Positions 56,725 through 64,000 of a DNA stretch of 64,000 bases are shown piece by piece. Every line of letters starts with the position of its first letter. Within the stretch, counting starts at the first letter, position 1. Origin of the DNA: Echinometra lucunter (taxonomy: Eukaryota > Echinodermata > Echinoidea > Camarodonta > Echinometridae); assembly GCA_029962745.1 (NCBI GenBank), contig CM057151.1, positions 995,298 through 1,059,297 on the forward strand, written 5' to 3'. The notes under the pieces were generated by a model. It did no database searches and had not been told where the DNA came from. It was given only the letters and a program-made list of their open reading frames with translations. A program made the position numbers and the translations under genes.

Positions 56725-59700
56725 GTCAGCTAAGTTCCCAACTTCCCTCCAACTTCATTTCAATACAATTTTAGTTAATTCTCAATTCTCTCAGTCTCAC
56801 ATTATCATTGCCTATAGACATGATAAATAGTATAATATGCCTATCCTATGGAAAATTATTATGTAGACCCCTTTTCATGATTCAGCCAAAGCATGAAGCC
56901 AGCATATTGACAATTAGTACTTATAACCATATGCTTTTAACTGTTTTTATTTAATCCTTTTTTTTCCATTTCTATGTAGTTCCTCTAATAAGTCTTTAAA
57001 AAAGAAAAAAAAACGTAATCCTTACTTTACTTAGCTCAGGCTCAAGTCCATGATGGGCAATGAAATGTCTGATAACATTGTGTTTTAAAGGTATATTTTG
57101 AAATTTTACTATTAGGCCTTGTATAAAAGTACTTTAGCATGTTCAGTCTAAATTAATAACACCAAGGAATTCCTGTGGATTTAATTACATAGTTTGAAAA
57201 GAAAATAATTTGAATGTAGGTTGGAGCTACAGGAAGGACTCCAATTTACATGTAGGTTGCAGCCAGTCTGCAGGTCATATGCTAATGAGCAAATAAGCAG
57301 GATTCACGTAAATGCTCTCGTGGCCAAATCTTTCACCCTGTCAAATCTCATGAATTATGAGACTTTCTTTCTGGAAGAATTTAACTACTTTATCATCAAG
57401 TAAAATCATTGGTTGATACACCACAGAAAAGAGTAAATATCACACTTTCACATTCTTGTATTCATTTTGATAATATATTTGGGAAAATATGTGTAAATCA
57501 AGGTGAAAAAGATGCTTCAAAACATAATTCTCTTCCTCTCACTTCTCTTGCAGATTGTGCAAAACTTTTTATTTTGAGCCCAATATTTGCATCAAAATAA
57601 AGCTGAAAGTCTGTACTTTTTCAAAATACCATTCTTAATGTGGGGCACCTTTTAATCGGGTCAAGAGCACACTTTTCCCAAGGAAGTTCAGGACGAGATT
57701 TCTTGATTTTTTTGATCAGCATGAAATCCAGAGTTCTGATTGGCTGAATAAGGCCAGAAACATGCCAGTGCGGTTGTTTTGAAAAGATTACCACACACGG
57801 AGTGTGACCTTCAGTGACTCAGTAAGTGACCGTTAGGATTCCAGGATGAGTGTGGGGTCTGAATTCACAGAGCAGTATTTATGGTTTTGGGCTGAAAATT
57901 GCACTTGGTCTGTGTAAAGTGTGCTCTTGACCCAATTAAATTACATCATGTGTTAAAATGGGTATTTTCATAAAGCATAGACATTCAGCTTTGTGGCCAT
58001 GTGAAAATTATTTGGGCTCATTAACAAAAAGCCTTACAAAATGGCAACTTTTGGCAGGCGAAAAAATAATTTTTGAATCGTTTTTTGACCAAGAATTTCA
58101 CCTCTTTTCCCAAATTTTCATTAAATTCAAATACATGACATAAGAGATTGTTTAATCGTCTTTACATAGATACCAAAAACATCAAATTTGATATAGTATT
58201 AGAGCAGCAAGGACAAATTTGAAAGTAGTGTTGTGACAGGTTCAAACTCATTAAATATGCAGACCCTGTTCCATTCATGCATACCAGTTACATGAAAGAA
58301 GCCACTTTTGGGGGACCTGCAGACTGGCTGGTTGGTAACTTTACAAAAAGAGGACACGAAAAATTAAAAGGAAAATTTTTATGCCTCCGCCCACCGTAGG
58401 TGGTTGCCGGAGGCATTATGTTTTTGGGTCGTCTGTCCGTCTGTCCCGTTTTCGTTCTCGCGATAACTTAAGAACCGTTTGACGGATCAACTTCAAACTT
58501 GGCTCATGTATGCATATGGGAGGGACAATGATCTGATTAGATTTTGGAGTCTCAAGGTCAAAGGTCAAGGTCATAGAGGTAATAATACACATAAAAATGG
58601 CTCGTTCTCGCGATAACTTAAGAACCATTTAACAGATTAGTTTCAAACTTGGCTCATGTATGCACATGGAAGGGACAATGATCTGATTAGATTTTGGAGT
58701 CACAAGGTCAAAGGTCAAAGGTCATAGAGGTCATTATGTACATAGAAATGGTTCGTTTTCACCATAACTCAACAACCATTTGACCGATCAACCTCAAACT
58801 TGGCACATGTATGCATATGGGAGGGATAATGATCTGATTAGATTTTGGAGTCTCAAGGTCAAAGGTCAAGGTCATAGAGGTAATAATACACATAAAAATG
58901 GCTCTTTCTCGTGATAACTTAAGAACCATTAGACAGATTGGCTTCAAACTTGGCTCATGTATGCACATGGAAGGGCAATGCTCTCATTAGATTTGGGAGT
59001 CACAAGGTCAAAGGTCAAGGTCAAAGATATCATTGTATAAATGAAAATAAAGCAACATGAAGTGCCATTTATTTCTGATCTGGTAATGGCGGAGGCATAA
59101 AGTTCGACCACGCGTGGTCGAAGATTCATCTAGTTTTTTTTTGCAAGGCATTTTATTTTATATTACACCCTTATTGAGCAAATTTAGACCTTAGATGGAA
59201 TGATATTTCCCAGGCCTGAATCTTCGTTCCAGTTATCAAATTTATCATTTGACCCTTTGGTTTCTAAGTATAATCAAAATATGATGATCATGATGATAAG
59301 TAATGTTACGCTTTGTTCATTCTCAGAATAAAAGGGTTTTAACATTTTTTTCCCACTTATACATATAATTTCTTACTTCTTCTCTTTAAACATCTAGAAA
59401 TACAATTAATAATGTACTTTATATTGATTTGATGCATTTTCATCAAAATGAAATTCTAAAGTATGCTAAATCCAAGTATTTTTAAACATTAATTTTTGTG
59501 TATTTTTGAATGATTTTATTTTGTTTCGGATTCTCCCAGAAGGAGGCCTATGAGGATCAAATTAATAGTAGAAAATGACTCATCAGTTTATTCTGTGCAT
59601 CCAAATTTTAACCATCTCGGGCATAAAAATGGAAGAAATGTTGATTTCAGAATTTGATGTCATACATGTATCTTACTAATTGTGGAATTGCTCTTATCAT

Positions 59701-62152
59701 CGTTATCTGCTCTTTAGATGTATGACTGGATGTGGAAGGTAGGTTTAAGGAATTGAACTTTTTGTGAAGCTTGGTATAATTTGTACAAAAGATTAAAGAT
59801 ATCCTGCTATATTTCAAACAGGAATAAAGACTACAGTGATCTACCCTGCTACTGAGAAACACATCCAGAAATACACTGCACAAGATATCCATCTCATCAA
59901 TGAAACATATGAGGACTACAAGAACATCACATTGCCTTACATTGATGAAAAGCAGTTCAATATACAGGTATGATAATGGGCTTTGGTACATTCATATAGG
60001 GAGGTGAATCTGATTTATAATATGTATAGGGCAGCTATGTAGGCATATAAGTTTCCCCCTTTTAAATCGCCAAATCTGTTCATTCCTGCTCTCCTTTTAT
60101 TTTCACAAAGTAAGTGTGAATTATTTTCTCCAGAAAAGACGTGAAAAACCTGTTTTAACAACAGTAACTTATACTTCACCCATGACTGTTAATAATAATA
60201 ATAATAACTTTAGATTTATTTATCGCATAATAATTAAACCTTAATTCTCTATGCGCTTTACACTGGAAGGAAAAAAGTATGGTTACATAAACATAATTAT
60301 CGAAGAGAACAAGAAACAAACAAATTATATTACACTATTATAGGAAAGGGTATGTCTTTAAGACTCTTAAAATCATTAAGGGAAGGTGCATTCCTAAAGG
60401 GAAGAGAATTCCACAGAGCTGGTGCTGAAACTACAAAGGATCTGTGTCCATAAGTATGCATATTAACAGGGTGTGTGGCAAGGAGGTTTTGTGATGAAGA
60501 TCGAAGTGTGCGTACTGGATTGTGCCTATGAATAAGATCTGATATATAAGATGGAGCAAGATTATTCTATTTACAATGAATTGCTCTCAGTGATGTTGCA
60601 AAGATTGCATGTCACGGTTTTTGGTAATGAAGACGTAAATTTTACAGCAATCTCAACTGTTTTTTCTGAATTAGAAAGGCATATTTAATACTTTAACCCT
60701 GAAGATTTACATATTTTTCGTTATAAAAGTACATAAGTAATAAAGTTTTTTTTTTTAACCTGAATGTTGTTTCTCTAGTGGGTATATAACATCTTAGAGA
60801 AGAAAGCAGAAGCAGAGCGTATTGTCTTTGAAGATCCCAACCCTGAGACAGGCTTTGTGATGTTACCAGATATGAAATGGGATGAGAAACAGACCAATAA
60901 TCTTTATCTTATTGTCATCATCCACCAACGAGGGATCAAAAGTCTACGTGATCTCAACGCATCTCATCTTCTGCTGCTACGTAATATCCAGGAAAAATGT
61001 TTGGTGAGACATTCATCTACATGTATGATTATGCAATGTTCAACTTTTTATTTCTTTATCAAGAGAAATTCGGGTAGTTCCCTCTTACTTTTTCTGATTT
61101 TTTTTTAGTTTTTTTTGTTTTTGTTTTTGTTAATTCCTCAGAAAGAATATCAGTCACTTTTCCAGTTAACCAATTGTTAAAAGCAAATTTTTTATCTCTG
61201 CGTTTTGAAAAATGATATCCGTCAAATAGATTGATAATGTATCAAGGACAGGTTATCAGGAAATGTTATTTTCCCCTTAAAGGTAGAGCGGATTTCCTCT
61301 TACTTTTAAATCACGAGACTGTTTGGAGAAATAAAGGTTAGAAGTTATAACACTCTTTTCCAAGGATCCTCTACAACATACTAATTTTAGATTCCAGCCA
61401 ATCCTTTTTTTCTCTCTCATTTGGGAGCATAAATATATATTCACAGAAGTTCATTGAGATATGATATGATAGATAGTGATTACTAATACAGGGCCATTAA
61501 TTTCCCTTTGATACCCATTTATGTGCTTCCCCCTTTTTTTTGGATAGGCAGGAGCATAAAATTGATATGTAAGCGGAAAACAAATTTTGTACAGCAATCA
61601 TATGATATTCATGTATTAGCCAATTTGGGCTGAAGAATTCCAAAGGACATAAATCATTCTTACAAATAACTTTACAAAAGTAGACCAATAAATCACTCTT
61701 ACATCGTTATGCAGTTTTTAACACTCTCAAAAGTACCCAAGGTTCAGGCATATGACACCGTAGACAAGTTGATCAGTGTTACAATTTTTTTTTGTAAGCT
61801 ACAATTGACTTGTTGTTATGAAATATGCATAGCTTCATTAGCTACATGTACAATCTGTGTTTGAATAATTTTGAATTTTCAGAAATGTATCCAAGAGAAG
61901 TACAGCATAGCAGCAGATGAACTTAGAGCCTACCTTCACTACCAACCCTCATACTACCATCTTCATGTACATTTCACTCATCTTAAGTTCGATGCTCCTG
62001 GAACTTACGTTGGCCGCGCTCATCTCTTATCCTCTGTCATTGAGAACATTGAGCTGATGTCTGATTACTACCAGAAGAAACCTCTTGCATACATGCTCAG
62101 AGAGAATGATGGACTTCTAGCAAAGTTCAGAGAAGCAGCATGTGCAAATTGA
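56295..62152 (+). CDS. DCPS: Scavenger mRNA decapping enzyme DCPS, complete, 4 exons
   Basis: HIT-family pyrophosphatase that hydrolyses the m7GpppN cap left after 3'-5' mRNA decay, in cytoplasm and nucleus. Exons: 56295-56724, 59822-59967, 60779-61003, 61883-62152; total 1071 nt, 356 aa plus stop, phases match. Seen: KKRK basic cluster near the N-terminus (nuclear signal-like), [45 protein letters not shown], and the histidine triad H293-L-H295-V-H297 inside SYYHLHVHF. Human DCPS is 337 aa; the extra length is in the acidic, low-complexity N-terminal third. The HINE-like elements at 58381-59133 and 62207-62781 lie in intron 1 and just past the stop. Confidence 0.97.
57650..57940. mobile_element. 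Small inverted-repeat element in DCPS intron 1
   Basis: Left AATCGGGTCAAGAGCACACT, right GTGTGCTCTTGACCCAATT, about 290 bp apart. The TIR is short and perfect over about 16 bp; class unknown. Confidence 0.6.
58381..59133 (+). mobile_element. Helentron-like non-autonomous element with tandem core and AGGTCA arrays
   Basis: 753 bp. The 5' end is a hairpin (ATGCCTCCGCCCACC ... GGTGG...CGGAGGCAT, 58381-58416). Four core units of roughly 170 bp follow (GATAACTTAAGAACC ... AACTTGGCTCATGTATGCA). Near the 3' end GGCGGAGGCATAA inverts the 5' end, then a perfect 20-nt palindrome TTCGACCACGCGTGGTCGAA (59103-59122) and CTAG (59130-59133) followed by T. A hairpin a few nt before a CTAG end, with subterminal inverted repeats and a tandem core, fits the HINE/Helentron group common in marine invertebrates. 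Confidence 0.78.
59822..59967 (+). CDS. DCPS: DCPS exon 2
   Basis: 146 nt between AACAG and GTATGA. Encodes [20 protein letters not shown] and [13 protein letters not shown], matching TTVVYPATEKHLQKY and DDYRNITLPHL of human DCPS. Confidence 0.96.
60190..60640. repeat. Interspersed repeat of unknown class in DCPS intron 2
   Basis: Starts with an (AAT)n run and TTTATCGCATAAT / TCTATGCGCTTTACA words, then a moderately GC-rich body (GAATTCCACAGAGCTGGTGC). Similar starts occur near 11620, 14620 and 63660 (TATAGCAC... CAAAGCACTGTACAA), so it is a dispersed family. Class not decided. Confidence 0.5.
60779..61003 (+). CDS. DCPS: DCPS exon 3 (cap-binding region)
   Basis: 75 codons, phase 0. Encodes [46 protein letters not shown] and LLRNI. 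The tryptophan and acidic residues around here form the m7G pocket in the family. Confidence 0.96.
61883..62152 (+). CDS. DCPS: DCPS exon 4 (histidine triad)
   Basis: 89 codons plus TGA (62150-62152). Encodes [20 protein letters not shown] with the catalytic triad and [13 protein letters not shown] near the end. Confidence 0.97.
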   Translation, partial: KCIQEKYSIAADELRAYLHYQPSYYHLHVHFTHLKFDAPGTYVGRAHLLSSVIENIELMSDYYQKKPLAYMLRENDGLLAKFREAACAN

Positions 62153-62206
62153 GATTGAGAGCAAATGCTGCCGTCCAGTGACAAAAGAAAGCAACTCTTA
62201 ATTTTC

Positions 62207-62781
62207 ATTCCTCCGCCCATCGAAGGTGGGTGCCGGAGGAATTATGTTTTCAGGTTGTCCATCCGTTCGTCCGTCCGTTCGTCCGTCCGTCCCATTTTCG
62301 TTCTCATGATAACTTAAGAGCCATTTTACGGATCAACTTCAAACTTGGCTCATGTATGCATATGGGAGAGACAGTGATGTGATTAAATTTTGAGGTTACA
62401 AGGTCAAAGGTGAAAGGTCATAGAGGTAATTATACACATGAAAATGGCTTTTTCTCATAACTTAAGAACCATTTGACGTATCAGCTTCACACTTGGCTCA
62501 TGTATGCATGTGGGAGGGACAATGATCTTATTAAAGTTAGGGGTCACAAGGTCAAAGGTCAAAGGTCATGGATGTCATTGTATAAGTGAAAATTGCTCGT
62601 TCTCGCAATAGCTTAAGAACCATTTGACGGATGACTTCATATGTGGCTGACATAATGTAAAAAATAAACCTTTTTTTCCAGTTTTGTACTAATACATTTT
62701 CCATAATTAAAAGTGTTATATTTCTGATCTGGCAAAGCGGAGGCATAAATATTGACCGCACGCAGTTGAGGATTCATCTAG
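62207..62781 (+). mobile_element. Second Helentron-like element, just past the DCPS stop
   Basis: Same design, 575 bp: 5' hairpin ATTCCTCCGCC/GGAGGAAT, three core units with AAGGTCAAAGG motifs, degraded 3' hairpin and CTAG at 62778-62781 followed by T. It starts 55 bp after the DCPS stop codon and so probably lies in its 3' UTR. A (CCGTCCGTTCGT)n run occurs at 62262-62294. Confidence 0.75.
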
Positions 62782-64000
62782 TTTCACAATTGTCTTTTTC
62801 TTGATTTGGGTCACTTTTTAGTATGCTCTATGATGATGATGATGATGATGAAATCAAGGTCACATGACCCCCACTTTCAGCAATATAGAATATCAAAAGG
62901 AAGCAACTCCATAGATTTCCACATAAAACAGTGACTTATTTTCTTCATTTACTAAGAAAGTCATTTTACGAGTTGCTTCCTTTATTCATTGGTTGGCAAA
63001 ATGGGTTTTTGTGAATGTTATCCCATTGTCTTTGCTTTATTGTGAGACCGTTTTTGTACTCTGATGTACAAAATTCTGCATGCTCCTTCCTTTGATAGAA
63101 CAATGTCTCAGTAGTTTTTCACAATATACCCAATTTTATTCACTTTATGCTTTCTGATGCTTGTAGTATTATACATGTAAAGTAAAAAAAAAAAAAACTT
63201 TTCATGAAACCTGGGGGTGTTTCATAAAGCTGTTCATACAGTTACGAATGACTTTACGAACAACTTCTCTGTAGCATGCCGAATGGGACTCGTCATAAAT
63301 CACATCAACTAAAGATGAAATATGCTGACGTAGATTAACGTTACTATTGTTTACATTTTTTATAGCGAAGTATAATTTTTGTCACAATTTGACTGAGATT
63401 GTGGGAAATGCAGTCACACTTTGTTAAAACGTCAGGAAAACGTTGAGCATCCCACTTGGCACTTCATATTCAAGTTGTTTGTAAAGTCATGCGTAACTTT
63501 ACGAACAGCTTTATGAAACACCCCAGATAATGTAGCTTTGTGTACCTCCTACATGTATGCTATCTTGCAGTTAATGAAGAAGAGCTTGCCTGCCTATACA
63601 CTTTTATATGTTGATACTGTGCAATGTTCCAGTAAATTCATGTCTAAATCTAATTAGATAATATCACAATTTTATATAGCACCTGTGACAAATGTTTCAA
63701 AGCACTGTACAAATAACATTATTAACACACTTAACATTACTTACATTACTAAAGAATTTTAACTTGAACATCATAGAAATTAAATGTGTTTATTTGATTG
63801 GAAACATTAATTGAAGGTAGGGACAGGGACAGCAGGGACAGCTGCTGCAACATGTGTTAGCATCTTTTTGTTTGTGATCACTTGTGTTGTATTGTCTGTA
63901 AGAGGGCTCAGTTCACTAAAGCCCCAGAAATAACTGCAAGGTCTTTCTAGTAACTTTTTGACCTCATCAAGAGTGTGAAGAATTGTTTTACTGTACAAAG
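62782..64000. other. DCPS downstream DNA
   Basis: No gene seen. (ATG)n run at 62829-62849, an inverted-repeat element at 63210-63526, and part of a dispersed repeat at 63655-63760. Confidence 0.5.
63210..63526. mobile_element. Small inverted-repeat element, CTGGGGGTGTTTCATAAAGC type
   Basis: About 317 bp with inverted termini CTGGGGGTGTTTCATAAAGC and GCTTTATGAAACACCCCAG; the arms also share GTTACGAATGACTTTACGAA / GTAAAGTCATGCGTAAC. The termini resemble the GCGTTTCATGAA elements at 37498 and 41618. Confidence 0.75.

Larger units (their letters stand above)
56725..59821. other. DCPS intron 1
   Basis: 3.1 kb. Holds one Helentron-like element (58381-59133); the rest is AT-rich DNA. An inverted pair at about 57652-57672 and 57917-57937 (GGGTCAAGAGCACACTTTTC / GTGTGCTCTTGACCC) marks another small element. 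Confidence 0.5.

Overview
The window is animal nuclear DNA: AT-rich, with short coding exons bounded by canonical splice signals and separated by long, repeat-packed introns. An echinoid (sea urchin) genome is the best guess. The reasons are one inserted element built like the TU foldback transposons described from Strongylocentrotus, the dense small inverted-repeat elements, and the type of gene content. This is inference; no species-diagnostic gene is present.

Three host genes can be read exon by exon. (1) Minus strand, 29278 to 13088: a TBK1/IKK-epsilon-type noncanonical IkB kinase. Twelve phase-consistent exons give 632 codons covering the kinase, ubiquitin-like and most of the scaffold/dimerisation domains. 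The C-terminal adaptor-binding end was not found. (2) Minus strand, 55969 to 45921: a complete peroxisomal sarcosine oxidase (PIPOX type), 8 exons, 404 aa, ending in the peroxisomal signal SKL. (3) Plus strand, 56295 to 62152: a complete scavenger mRNA decapping enzyme (DCPS), 4 exons, 356 aa, with the HLHVH histidine triad. PIPOX and DCPS are head to head, with 325 bp between start codons.

Layout. 1-6910 is a second, error- or mutation-riddled copy of the middle of the kinase gene (15704-23947), separated from the rest by a 500-N gap (7686-8185); it is most simply an unmerged second haplotype. 8186-31261 carries the main kinase gene and its 5' flank. 31262-37058 is a nested transposon complex: an LTR retroelement with a broken gag and no pol, whose upstream LTR was hit by a 2.4-kb foldback element that itself contains a small TTAA element. 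37059-45900 is repeat-rich intergenic DNA. 45921-62152 holds PIPOX and DCPS. 62153-64000 is DCPS downstream DNA with a Helentron-like element.

The most unusual content is mobile. At least four small families have TTAA target duplications. One of them carries a perfect 19-bp-arm palindrome with two CRE motifs. Other elements of note are Helentron-like elements with arrays of AGGTCA nuclear-receptor half-sites, two hairpins with co-varying arms in PIPOX intron 1, and two local tandem duplications (81 and 72 bp) that copy PIPOX splice sites.
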